The position numbers were made by a program, and so were the translations under genes. Of a stretch of DNA of 64,000 nt, positions 36,803-44,827 are shown one piece after another. Position 1 is the stretch's first letter; every line of letters begins with the position of its first letter. The DNA lies in assembly GCA_910574935.1 (NCBI GenBank), contig CAJTCU010000007.1, positions 62,001 to 126,000 of the forward strand, in the 5' to 3' direction. The notes beneath the pieces were generated by a model, which saw only the letters and a program-made list of their open reading frames with translations, did not search any database and was not told the origin of the DNA. The DNA is from Oscillospiraceae bacterium (lineage in GTDB: Bacteria > Bacillota > Clostridia > Oscillospirales > Acutalibacteraceae).

Positions 36803-37921
36803 ATGGCAAAACTAAAAATTGGCTTTATCGGCTGCGGCGGCATCGCCAACCAGAAGCATCTGCCTGGCATGGCTCAGCAGACTGAGTATGTCGATTTAGT
36901 CGCTTTCTGCGATCTTATCCCCGAGCGCGCCGAGAAGGCCGCTAAAGAGTACGGTACCCCTGACGCCAAGGTCTATACTGATTACCATGAGCTGCTGGCG
37001 GACAAGTCTATTGATGCTGTGCATGTACTGACCCCCAACATTGCCCACTGTGAGATCACTGTGGCCGCTTTGGAGGCTGGCAAGCATGTTTTGTGCGAAA
37101 AGCCCATGGCCGCTACCCCCGAGGATGCCCAGAAGATGCTGGACGCCCGGGACCGCACCGGCAAGATGCTGACTATTGGTTACCAGTATCGTCACTTCCA
37201 TGAGAACGCCGTGGCCCGGGCCGTTGTGGCCGATGGCTGGCTGGGGGACATCTACTACGCCGAGGCCACCTACCTGCGCCGCCGTGGTGTGCCTACCTGG
37301 GGCGTGTTTACTGACAAGTCCAAGCAGGGCGGCGGTCCGCTAATCGACATTGGCACCCATGCTCTGGACAATACCTTGTTCCTGATGCAGAACTATGATG
37401 TAGACTATGTAGTCGGCACTTCTTTCGAGAAGCTGGGCCGTCTGCTTGGGCCCAAGGAGCAGGGCCAGGTTAACTGGCGGGGTGAATTTGACAGCTGGAA
37501 CAACGAAACCTATGACGTAGAGGACTCTGCCGTGGGCCAGATTAAGATGAAGAACGGCGCTGTTATCAATCTGCGGGCTTCTTGGGCCCTGAACATGGCC
37601 GAAAAGGCTGGCTGTGACAACCAGGCCCACACTCTGTTGTGTGGCACCAAGGGCGGCCTGGACACCATGGAGGGTCGTGTGCGTCTGAACCATGTGGTTG
37701 CTGGTCAGCCCAGCATCACCTGGGTAGGTGAAAAGGTGTCCGGTTATATCCCCGGTTTCAGCCAGGGCCCCGCACCTATCAGCAAGGAGCATGACATCTG
37801 GGTAAAGGCTCTGCGCGGCGAAGGCGAGCTGTTTGTTACTGCCGATCAGGCCTTTGTGGTCACCAAGATTCTGGACGCCATCTATCAGTCCAGCCGTACT
37901 GGCCAGGCCATCAAGTTCTAA
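36803..37921 (+). CDS. Gfo/Idh/MocA family oxidoreductase
   Basis: The 372-residue dehydrogenase begins with the Rossmann motif IGFIGCGGIANQKH (near 5-18) and has CEKPMAATPEDA (near 94-105). The C-terminal substrate domain includes GGPLIDIGTHALDN (near 174-187). GGAGG precedes ATG 36803. It resembles inositol- or sugar-type dehydrogenases and is followed by a TIM-barrel isomerase/epimerase, the reverse of the gene order at 6.3-8.2 kb. Its moderate-length UTR has an operator-like palindrome, consistent with substrate induction. The substrate is unknown. Confidence 0.87.
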   Translation: MAKLKIGFIGCGGIANQKHLPGMAQQTEYVDLVAFCDLIPERAEKAAKEYGTPDAKVYTDYHELLADKSIDAVHVLTPNIAHCEITVAALEAGKHVLCEKPMAATPEDAQKMLDARDRTGKMLTIGYQYRHFHENAVARAVVADGWLGDIYYAEATYLRRRGVPTWGVFTDKSKQGGGPLIDIGTHALDNTLFLMQNYDVDYVVGTSFEKLGRLLGPKEQGQVNWRGEFDSWNNETYDVEDSAVGQIKMKNGAVINLRASWALNMAEKAGCDNQAHTLLCGTKGGLDTMEGRVRLNHVVAGQPSITWVGEKVSGYIPGFSQGPAPISKEHDIWVKALRGEGELFVTADQAFVVTKILDAIYQSSRTGQAIKF

Positions 37922-37959
37922 GACAAGCCTCAAAGAGCAATTCTTAATAGCCTTACGCT

Positions 37960-38004
37960 CAAGGCCGCGTTTTTGGCTCTTGCCAAGTTTTCAGCGCGGC
38001 CTTG
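37960..38004 (+). repeat. Intercistronic hairpin between two sugar genes
   Basis: A perfect ten-base inverted repeat (CAAGGCCGCG at 37960-37969 with CGCGGCCTTG at 37995-38004) encloses a smaller GGC/GCC stem. No U-tract follows, so it looks like a transcript-stabilising or processing stem rather than a terminator. A TATATAAT further on could be a second promoter. Confidence 0.6.
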
Positions 38005-38047
38005 AACTATATAATACGCACCTACTGAGAAAGGAACATATTCAAAT

Positions 38048-38896
38048 ATGGAAAATATTAATTTGCAGCTGTACTCTTTTGGTCATGACTGCCCCCTCTC
38101 TCCTCTGGAGAAAATCAAGGCTGCCGGTGAGATGGGCTATGCCGGTGTGGAGTTTGCCCGAGACTATGACGGTATTCCTGTAGAAGATGTAAAAAAGGCT
38201 TTGGATGAGGCTGGTGTCAAAGCGGTTTCCGCTCACGTGGGCTTTGACAAAATGGCTGAGGATTTGCCCTACTTAGCTCAGCTAGGCGTAAAGTATGTAG
38301 CCTGCCCTATGACCGCCTTTGCCGACGTGGAGGAAGCCAAAGAGGTAGCTGCCGAGCTAAACAAGTGGGGGGAGGAAGCCAAAAAGTACGGTATTACCAT
38401 TGGATATCATAATCATACCCAGGAGTTCAATAAGGACCAGGACAAGTACCTCTTTGACTGGGTAATGGAGAATACCAACCCGGACACTGTGGCCTTTGAA
38501 ATCGACTGCGGCTGGGCCTCTGCTGCCGGCATTAACCCGGTGGAGTATATTAACCAGCACGCTGGGCGTATTGCTGCCATCCATATCAAGGAAAACGGCG
38601 CGGTCATTGGTCCGGATAAGGCGAACTCCCGGAAGGATCCTCCGAAGATGAAGTTTGAGCTAGACGAAAATGGCAAGCCTATCTTCCCCCCTGAGTTCCT
38701 GCAGATGATGGAAGAGCGGGATAAGCTGAACGTAGCCACTGGCAGCGGTATTGTAAACTGGAAAGCCATAAAAGCCGCTGCGGACGCCCAGCGTGACGGG
38801 GTAATCTATGTAGTGGAACGTGAGGCTAACTATGGCGGTAAGGACCGTATTTCCTGTCTGAAAGAGGACATTGCCTGGCTGAAAGCAAATGTCTAA
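38048..38896 (+). CDS. Sugar phosphate isomerase/epimerase (TIM barrel)
   Basis: The 282-residue protein is a xylose-isomerase-like TIM barrel. Metal-ligand-type segments are IGYHNHTQEF (near 118-127), FEIDCGWASAAG (near 152-163), IAAIHIKE (near 176-183) and a C-terminal YVVEREANYGG (near 257-267). GAAAGGA lies before the ATG. It is encoded 126 bases after a Gfo/Idh/MocA dehydrogenase and is probably in the same pathway. A terminator follows. It is longer at the end of the barrel than the 6344-7216 protein, so the two pairs are probably not simple duplicates. Confidence 0.83.
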   Translation: MENINLQLYSFGHDCPLSPLEKIKAAGEMGYAGVEFARDYDGIPVEDVKKALDEAGVKAVSAHVGFDKMAEDLPYLAQLGVKYVACPMTAFADVEEAKEVAAELNKWGEEAKKYGITIGYHNHTQEFNKDQDKYLFDWVMENTNPDTVAFEIDCGWASAAGINPVEYINQHAGRIAAIHIKENGAVIGPDKANSRKDPPKMKFELDENGKPIFPPEFLQMMEERDKLNVATGSGIVNWKAIKAAADAQRDGVIYVVEREANYGGKDRISCLKEDIAWLKANV

Positions 38897-38935
38897 TGTA
38901 TCAGTAGACCTATCATTGATACTTATATCAATGAG

Positions 38936-38975
38936 GCGGCGCATGAACTTTCAATTCATGCGCCGCTTTTATTTA
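38936..38975 (+). terminator. Intrinsic terminator after the sugar isomerase
   Basis: A perfect 12-base stem (GCGGCGCATGAA with TTCATGCGCCGC) and a seven-base loop are followed by TTTTATTT. Confidence 0.88.
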
Positions 38976-39028
38976 CATATTCAAACTTCTCCTAATTATT
39001 GAGCAATATGCCACACGCGATTCGCTTA

Positions 39029-39076
39029 GTTATAATTCTTAAGAAGAATTATAACTGCGTGCTCTCTGTGTATAAT
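39029..39076 (+). promoter_or_regulatory. Operator-like perfect palindrome and -10 box before the substrate-binding protein
   Basis: GTTATAATTCTT (39029-39040) and its exact reverse complement AAGAATTATAAC (39044-39055) flank AAG. TATAAT (39071-39076) follows at promoter distance, so the repeat covers the -35 region and could bind a repressor or activator. The half-site GTTATAATTC also occurs before the hydrogenase operon (51483-51508). Confidence 0.6.
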
Positions 39077-39120
39077 AGAAAATAGCATTGTTAAGCTAAA
39101 TTCCAAATAAGGAGGGCTCA

Positions 39121-40716
39121 ATGAAACGGGTATTTTTGTTCATATTCAGTGTCTTCTGTCTGCTAACCGCTCTACCAGGCTGCGGCGGTAGCTTTCAAGA
39201 AGGCATGGAGTTCACCTATCTTCTCCCCCAAAATGTGGATACCTTGGACCCTCAAACCGCATCTCGTTCCTCCTCTTATCTGGTAATCGGTTCCATTTTC
39301 CAGGGGCTGTGCAAAATTGATCCCGATGGCGACGTGGTGCCTGGGGCTGCCAAAAGCTGGGAAGTCAACGAGACCTTCACACAGTTTACCTTTCATCTAA
39401 ATAATGATTCTTACTGGAGCAATGGCCAGCCGGTCACTGCTGATGATTTCCTCTTTGCTATTCAGCGCGCCCTACGTCCTGAAACAGCTACACCCTCTGT
39501 AGACGATCTTTTTATCATCCAAGGGGCTAGAGCCGTATACAAGGGGGAAGCCGATATATCTTATCTGGGAGTTTGGGCCGAAGACGAGCGTACCTTGGTA
39601 GTACAGCTGGAACGCAGTTACCCGGACTTCCCTGCCCTAACAGCCGGTACGCACTACATGCCCTGCAACAGGGTTTATTTTGAAGAATGTGCCGGACATT
39701 ATGGACTTTCCTCGGAATATCTTATTACCAATGGTCCATTTACCTTTACCAGTATTTACTCTTGGGACACCAACTATGGCAGCCGGAAAATTGAGCTGGA
39801 ACCCTCTTCCCATTACCGAGAGGCTAAGAAGGTCTCCCCCGCTAAACTCACTTATTTGATTGACTATGAGGACGAACTCGTTCAAAATCCTGTGTCGGCC
39901 CTTGTCAGCGGAAATACGGACATTACCATATTAACCGAAAATGCCGCCCAAGAGGCCGCCGCCCAGGGCTGTGATATTCAGGTTTTGGATGACGCCGTGA
40001 CCGGACTTCTGTTCAATTCCAAGGCCGATGTAGTGAAGCATCACGAGGCCCGGGAAGTGTTCTTTAAAACCCTGAATCGTCAGGAGCTGCTGGACCGGCG
40101 TAAAGACAAAAAAAGCGGTGAAGCTATGGGGATTATGCCGGATTGTGTCCGCTGGGGCGGAGAATCCTACTATGCGGACGGCGTGCAGATGTTTCCCCCA
40201 GAAGATCCTGCTGTGATGACTGATGTGTTACCTAAACTACTGAAGGAACTGGATGTCTCTCAGTTACCCAGTATTACAGTGATTTGTCCTGACGACGAAG
40301 AGTCTATTTCTCTGGCCAATGGTCTTTTGGTGTGCTGGAACGACCGTCTGGGCAATGCGTTTAATATCAACCCGCTACCTGACGCTGAGTTTCAGGAGTG
40401 TATCGCCACTGGAGAGTATCAGGCTGCCATCTATACTCTTCGCGCCGGAGGCACCACCCCTTATCAGGTCCTTAAGGCATTTGAAAGTTCCTCCAGTCCT
40501 ACTCTTTTTGAAAACGAAGAGTACGATGCCCTTCTCCACTCCTTGGATTTCCAACTGTTCTCATACAGGGGGCTGGAGTCTTACTTGCAGGACCAGTATA
40601 TTTTCTATCCCCTGTTCAGCGACAAAACCTATTATGTCAGTAGCCCTATGAGCCGAGATATTTTTGCCGCCCCGGACCTAACCATTGATTTCTCCCACGC
40701 AAAAAAGAAGGAGTGA
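39121..40716 (+). CDS. ABC transporter substrate-binding lipoprotein (OppA/DppA type)
   Basis: The 531-residue protein has a lipoprotein signal peptide (lipobox LPGC, Cys near 21) and the family 5 solute-binding fold that captures oligopeptides, nickel or similar ligands outside the membrane. Typical segments are LDPQTASRSSSYLVIGSIFQGL near 42-63, AKSWEVNETFTQFTFHLNNDSYWSNGQPVTADDFLFAIQRAL near 78-119 and a folded C-terminal lobe. GGAGG precedes the ATG. No permease or ATPase genes adjoin, so it is an orphan that must use transporter subunits elsewhere or act as a sensor. It overlaps, or is coupled to, a sigma-like regulator gene. Confidence 0.85.
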   Translation: MKRVFLFIFSVFCLLTALPGCGGSFQEGMEFTYLLPQNVDTLDPQTASRSSSYLVIGSIFQGLCKIDPDGDVVPGAAKSWEVNETFTQFTFHLNNDSYWSNGQPVTADDFLFAIQRALRPETATPSVDDLFIIQGARAVYKGEADISYLGVWAEDERTLVVQLERSYPDFPALTAGTHYMPCNRVYFEECAGHYGLSSEYLITNGPFTFTSIYSWDTNYGSRKIELEPSSHYREAKKVSPAKLTYLIDYEDELVQNPVSALVSGNTDITILTENAAQEAAAQGCDIQVLDDAVTGLLFNSKADVVKHHEAREVFFKTLNRQELLDRRKDKKSGEAMGIMPDCVRWGGESYYADGVQMFPPEDPAVMTDVLPKLLKELDVSQLPSITVICPDDEESISLANGLLVCWNDRLGNAFNINPLPDAEFQECIATGEYQAAIYTLRAGGTTPYQVLKAFESSSSPTLFENEEYDALLHSLDFQLFSYRGLESYLQDQYIFYPLFSDKTYYVSSPMSRDIFAAPDLTIDFSHAKKKE

Positions 40717-40718
40717 CT

Positions 40719-41036
40719 ATGCGCACAGAATTTATCAGCCTGGAAGAGGCAAGAGATTTTTTAACTCAGGGTGACAAAGGCGATTCATCCAATCGAGTAG
40801 ACCTCCAGGCAGATCAGCGGCTACTTCAGATAGGGCTCCGTAACGCTCTCACCCCACGCCAGTTAGAATGTGTGCAGCTATATTATTTCAAAGGTTACAC
40901 GATGGAGCAGACCGGCGAAGAACTGGGAATTGGTAAAGCCACTGTCTGCCGGCATCTACAGAAAGCTAAAACTCGCCTAAACCGATTTTTTCAGCTGGCC
41001 AGAGAAATTCAGGAAAAACAACACAAAATATTTTAG
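40719..41036 (+). CDS. Sigma-70 region 4-like helix-turn-helix protein
   Basis: The 105-residue protein has an N-terminal linker of about 40 residues and then a helix-turn-helix typical of sigma region 4 or YlxM-like proteins (LTPRQLECVQLYYFKGYTMEQTGEELGIGKATVCRHLQKAKTRL, near 46-89). There is no region 2, so it is not a full sigma factor. ATG 40719 is six bases after AAGGAG, two bases past the lipoprotein stop. Coupling with an orphan binding protein whose promoter carries a palindrome suggests a regulatory partnership, but this is inference. Confidence 0.75.
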   Translation: MRTEFISLEEARDFLTQGDKGDSSNRVDLQADQRLLQIGLRNALTPRQLECVQLYYFKGYTMEQTGEELGIGKATVCRHLQKAKTRLNRFFQLAREIQEKQHKIF

Positions 41037-41052
41037 CTTTTAAATTCATTTG

Positions 41053-41095
41053 GGCTGGACCTTTCCTTTTAGGAAAAGTCTAGCCATTTTATTTG
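41053..41095 (+). terminator. Intrinsic terminator after the HTH gene
   Basis: GGCTGGAC-CTTTCC pairs with GGAAAAGTCTAGCC, with small mismatches and a short loop, followed by TTTTATTTG. Confidence 0.7.
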
Positions 41096-41131
41096 TTGTT
41101 TAAAATTCTCTCTTCTCTCATCATAAAAAGC

Positions 41132-41160
41132 TTGACATTTGCGAACACATGTTCTAAAAT
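41132..41160 (+). promoter_or_regulatory. SigA promoter with LexA (SOS) box before dinB
   Basis: TTGACA (41132-41137) and TAAAAT (41155-41160) are 17 bases apart. The whole spacer is taken up by CGAACACATGTTC (41142-41154), which fits the Gram-positive LexA/DinR consensus (CGAAC-N4-GTTC). LexA bound here would exclude RNA polymerase. The transcript would have about 140 untranslated bases before dinB. Confidence 0.85.
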
Positions 41161-41306
41161 AATATAGATACATCACCACCCTTGTTTACCATAGGCTATA
41201 TAATTGCTATTAATATTGTACTAACTAATACGCAACAACGCCACCAAATGGTCATTTGAAAATTCTACAGTGTTATAACTTATAAAATGAATGGGGGCGC
41301 CAAGGT

Positions 41307-42509
41307 TTGGAAAACGGAATTCTTCACGTAGATATGAATAATTTCTATGCCTCGGTAGAGGCTCTTTACGATCCCTCCCTGCGGAAAGGCCCCGTGGCAG
41401 TGGCCGGCGACAAAGAAAGCCGTCACGGCATTATTTTGGCCAAAAATAACCTTGCTAAGGAGAAAGGCGTAAAAACCGCCGAACCTATTTGGCAAGCCAT
41501 GAAAAAGTGTCCTAACCTAAGGCTAGTGCCACCCCACCACGACCGCTATGCTTTGTATTCAAAATTAGCAAAAAAAATGTACTGCGACTATACCGACCGT
41601 GTGGAATCTTTTGGGCTGGATGAGTGTTGGCTGGACGTATATGATAGCGAGAAGCTTTTTGGCAGTGGATGGAACATTGCCCAGGAAATCCGCCGTCGGG
41701 TCAAGGAAGAGTTGGGGCTTACCGTTTCCGTGGGAGTTTCCTTCAATAAGATATTTGCCAAGCTAGGCAGTGATTACAAAAAACCGGATGCCATAACCGA
41801 GTTTGGCCGCAAAGAAATGGAAACCGTGATATGGAAAATGCCATGCTCCGAGCTATTGCTGGTGGGGCCTAGCACCCAACGTACCCTACTAAAGTACGGT
41901 ATACGTACTATTGGAGAACTTGCAAAGGTGGATTTGGTTTTCATACGCAGGTTGATGGGCCGTATGGGCGAAACCTTGTGGACGTATGCAAATGGACTTG
42001 ACAATGATCCTGTGCAGCGAATAGATGCCCAGGAGGAGCCAAAAACCATTGGTAATAGCGTAACCTTAGCCCATGATATTACCACTGAGGTCCAGGCGAA
42101 GAAAACGCTCTTTCACCTGGCGGAAACCGTATCCGCACGCCTGCGGAAATATGGATTAAAGGCCGGCGAGGTGCAAATCACAGTGCGCAATCATGAATTT
42201 CAAGAGCTTCAGCGGCAAAAGCGTCTGGCTGCGGCGGTATGTGACAGTCGGTCCATCTACCGGACCGCGCTGGAGCTCTATCTTCGGGAAAACAAAAAAT
42301 GGGCTGTACGGTTATTAGGGATCCGTGCTGGTCAACTTTCCCCAGCAGAGGCCACACAAGTGAGTTTATTTGAAGAGAGTGACGGATTAAAACGCCGGGA
42401 ACAGTTGGAGAATGCAGTGGACCGGGTGCGGGAAAAGTATGGGCCAGAAAGTTTGACTCATGCTTTTGTGATGAGCCAGGAGAATGCGAACAGAACTGGG
42501 GAAATATAA
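41307..42509 (+). CDS. dinB: DNA polymerase IV-like Y-family polymerase
   Basis: The 400-residue protein is a translesion polymerase. The catalytic carboxylates are in HVDMNNFYASVE (near 7-18) and SFGLDECWLD (near 100-109; the usual form is SIDEAFLD). Palm and finger segments and the little-finger domain (QRIDAQEEPKTIGNSVTLAHDI) are complete. It lacks a visible C-terminal beta-clamp motif of the usual QL(S/D)LF form except VSLFEE near 353. The start is TTG 41307, with GGGGG as the likely site. It heads an SOS-type transcript with a radical SAM protein and a DUF4130-like protein, suggesting mutagenic repair of a specific lesion. Confidence 0.88.
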   Translation: MENGILHVDMNNFYASVEALYDPSLRKGPVAVAGDKESRHGIILAKNNLAKEKGVKTAEPIWQAMKKCPNLRLVPPHHDRYALYSKLAKKMYCDYTDRVESFGLDECWLDVYDSEKLFGSGWNIAQEIRRRVKEELGLTVSVGVSFNKIFAKLGSDYKKPDAITEFGRKEMETVIWKMPCSELLLVGPSTQRTLLKYGIRTIGELAKVDLVFIRRLMGRMGETLWTYANGLDNDPVQRIDAQEEPKTIGNSVTLAHDITTEVQAKKTLFHLAETVSARLRKYGLKAGEVQITVRNHEFQELQRQKRLAAAVCDSRSIYRTALELYLRENKKWAVRLLGIRAGQLSPAEATQVSLFEESDGLKRREQLENAVDRVREKYGPESLTHAFVMSQENANRTGEI

Positions 42510-42541
42510 CCCTTCTTCCCCATACTGGTAGGAGAGTGGCT

Positions 42542-43855
42542 ATGGACATCTTTGAAAAATTAGAAATTTTAACTGACGCCGCCAAGTATGATGTGGCATG
42601 CACTTCCAGCGGCGTAGACCGCCCAGCCCAGCCTGGTAAGCTGGGTAATGCGGTAAAGGCTGGCATTTGTCACAGTTTTGCCGCAGACGGCCGGTGCATC
42701 TCCCTCTTGAAAGTGTTGATGAGTAATGACTGCGCCTTTGATTGCTCCTACTGCGTAAACCGCCGCACCAATGAATGTACACGAGCTACCTTTACGCCTC
42801 AGGAACTCTGCGATTTAACTATGCAGTTTTACCGGCGCAACTATATTGAAGGATTATTCCTATCTTCCGCCGTAATCAGAAATCCTGACTATACCTGTGA
42901 GCTAATGTTAACGGCCATAAAAATGCTCCGGGAAATTCATGGCTTTTGGGGCTATGTACACATTAAAGCCATCCCTGGGGCCAGTCAGCGACTGACCGAA
43001 CAGCTGGGGCTTTACGCCGACCGTATGAGCGTGAACATTGAATTGCCATCAGGAGATAGCTTAAAGCGTTTGGCTCCTCAAAAAAGCAAAGAAAAGATAT
43101 TGGTCCCCATGGGCCGCATTCGGGATGGCATTGCTCAGAACAGCCGAGAAATTGTCAAGTACAAATCCGCGCCACGTTTTGTCCCTGCTGGACAGTCCAC
43201 TCAAATGATCATTGGCGCAAGTCCGGAGAGCGACCGGCAAATTCTGCGGCTGACAGAGGGTCTGTATAAAAAATATCAACTGAAACGGGTATTCTTCTCC
43301 GCCTATATGCCCGTGGTGGAAGACCGTGCCCTGCCTGCCCTGACCACCCCGCCCCCACTGCTGCGAGAGCACCGGCTATATCAGGCAGACTGGCTGCTGC
43401 GGTTTTATGGCTTTACAGCCGGAGAGATCTTGGATGATAGCACTCCAGACTTTAATCCTCTTTTGGACCCCAAATGTAACTGGGCTGTCAACCATATGGA
43501 TCAATTTCCCGTAGAGATAAACCGCGCGCCCTATGAAATGCTCCTACGGGTACCTGGCATTGGTGTAAAGAGTGCCATGCGGATACGGGCGGCCCGTCGG
43601 CAGCAGAAGCTGGATTTTGAGGGGCTAAAAAAACTTGGGGTCGTTTTAAAACGAGCCAGGTTTTTTGTGGTGTGCTCGGGCAAAAGTATCTCACCTTTGC
43701 CCATGGACAATCCCACCGTAATTGCCGGGGCTATTGGAGAACGGGCTCTGGCCCGACAAACGCAACGGGACCGGTTGGAAACCGGATTTGAACAGCTTTC
43801 ATTGTTCTCCCCTACCCAAGAGGATGGAGTAAAGTGTCTAACAGGACAGATTTGA
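42542..43855 (+). CDS. Putative DNA modification/repair radical SAM protein
   Basis: The 437-residue protein carries the radical SAM cluster motif CAFDCSYC (C-x3-C-x2-C, near 64-71) and a helix-hairpin-helix near the C-terminus (YEMLLRVPGIGVKSAMRIRAARRQ, near 332-355), which binds DNA. I recognise it as the family TIGR03916 that is always paired with the following gene. Such pairs are predicted to repair or modify DNA, but the chemistry is not known. ATG 42542 is seven bases after GGAG; GTG 42536 is too close. It lies 32 bases after dinB and in the same transcript. Confidence 0.85.
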   Translation: MDIFEKLEILTDAAKYDVACTSSGVDRPAQPGKLGNAVKAGICHSFAADGRCISLLKVLMSNDCAFDCSYCVNRRTNECTRATFTPQELCDLTMQFYRRNYIEGLFLSSAVIRNPDYTCELMLTAIKMLREIHGFWGYVHIKAIPGASQRLTEQLGLYADRMSVNIELPSGDSLKRLAPQKSKEKILVPMGRIRDGIAQNSREIVKYKSAPRFVPAGQSTQMIIGASPESDRQILRLTEGLYKKYQLKRVFFSAYMPVVEDRALPALTTPPPLLREHRLYQADWLLRFYGFTAGEILDDSTPDFNPLLDPKCNWAVNHMDQFPVEINRAPYEMLLRVPGIGVKSAMRIRAARRQQKLDFEGLKKLGVVLKRARFFVVCSGKSISPLPMDNPTVIAGAIGERALARQTQRDRLETGFEQLSLFSPTQEDGVKCLTGQI

Positions 43856-43913
43856 TTTAACAAAAGTCCATAAGGTCTGGTCTTGTATGCATTACAAAAA
43901 GGAGGCTTTAACC

Positions 43914-44681
43914 ATGCCCACGCAAGCCAACTTGGTTTACCGCTATGACGGTAGCTATCAGGGATTTCTTTGTTGCGTAGCCCAATGTTTTACGGACAAA
44001 CGCTTACCCCAAGGGGTTCAGTCCCTGGACGAACCCCAAGCTACCCTATTCCCTATCCAAGCGGTAGCCACCCAGCCGGAGCTAGCGCAGCGAGTGGAAA
44101 ACTCACTCAGCAGAAAAATCTCTCCCTTAGCTGCTGACATGGTACGCAGAGGCTTCCTCACCTGTATGGAGGACAAGGAGCTGCGGCTCATCCGCTTTAT
44201 CCTTCTTGGATACAAGCACGGGCCCCGAGTGACAAGCCTTTCGGTAAATGATGACGTACATGCATTGGATAAAGCTCTTTTATATCTCAAGAATGAAGCC
44301 CACTACCATGTGGAATTTCTTCGCTTTGCCGACTGCGGAGGCTTTTTAGCGGGAATGATCACCCCGAACAACCTAGTTCTACCACTGATTGTTGGACATT
44401 TCTGTGAACGGCTGAATACCGAAAACTTTGTAATCTTCGACAAAAATCATGGGATGGGTTTTGTACACCAGCGGGGATCAAATAGCCGGCAAGAGTTCTT
44501 TTATGCTGATTCCGTAGACCTACCAGAGCCCCAGGAGAATGAGGTAAAATATCAAGAGCTTTGGCGGCTCTTTTATAAAACAATTGCGGTAGAAGGACGT
44601 GTGAACCATCAGCTGCGTCGGGGAAATATGCCCATGCGATACTGGAAAAACATGACAGAGTTTATGGGATCTGCTCAATAG
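43914..44681 (+). CDS. TIGR03915/DUF4130-type probable DNA metabolism protein
   Basis: The 255-residue protein has the conserved opening LVYRYDGSYQGFLCCV and the central DUF4130 pattern (FLRFADCGGFLAGMITPNNLVLPLIVGHFCERL near 146-178; WRLFYKTIAVEGRVN near 215-229; LRRGNMPMRYWKNMTEF). It is the constant partner of the radical SAM protein encoded before it; some homologues are fused to uracil-DNA glycosylase, which is absent here. AGGAGG precedes ATG 43914, and the frame is open nine codons earlier. The function is inferred to be in DNA repair from partner, fusion and SOS context. Confidence 0.83.
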   Translation: MPTQANLVYRYDGSYQGFLCCVAQCFTDKRLPQGVQSLDEPQATLFPIQAVATQPELAQRVENSLSRKISPLAADMVRRGFLTCMEDKELRLIRFILLGYKHGPRVTSLSVNDDVHALDKALLYLKNEAHYHVEFLRFADCGGFLAGMITPNNLVLPLIVGHFCERLNTENFVIFDKNHGMGFVHQRGSNSRQEFFYADSVDLPEPQENEVKYQELWRLFYKTIAVEGRVNHQLRRGNMPMRYWKNMTEFMGSAQ

Positions 44682-44827
44682 AAATCTAAGGCATTTAGTG
44701 ACTATTGGTCATATATAAAAAACTTTTCAATTTACTCTTGCATTTTTAGATAAAATATGGGATGATAATAAGGGCGATTCTTTGTGGATTCTTCAGAAAT
44801 GACCGCCCTGGAAAGGGGTGCTGCCGA

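Noticed and set aside
37340-37933. 197-codon open frame on the minus strand
   Set aside because: It is antisense to the Gfo/Idh/MocA gene and shows no family features.
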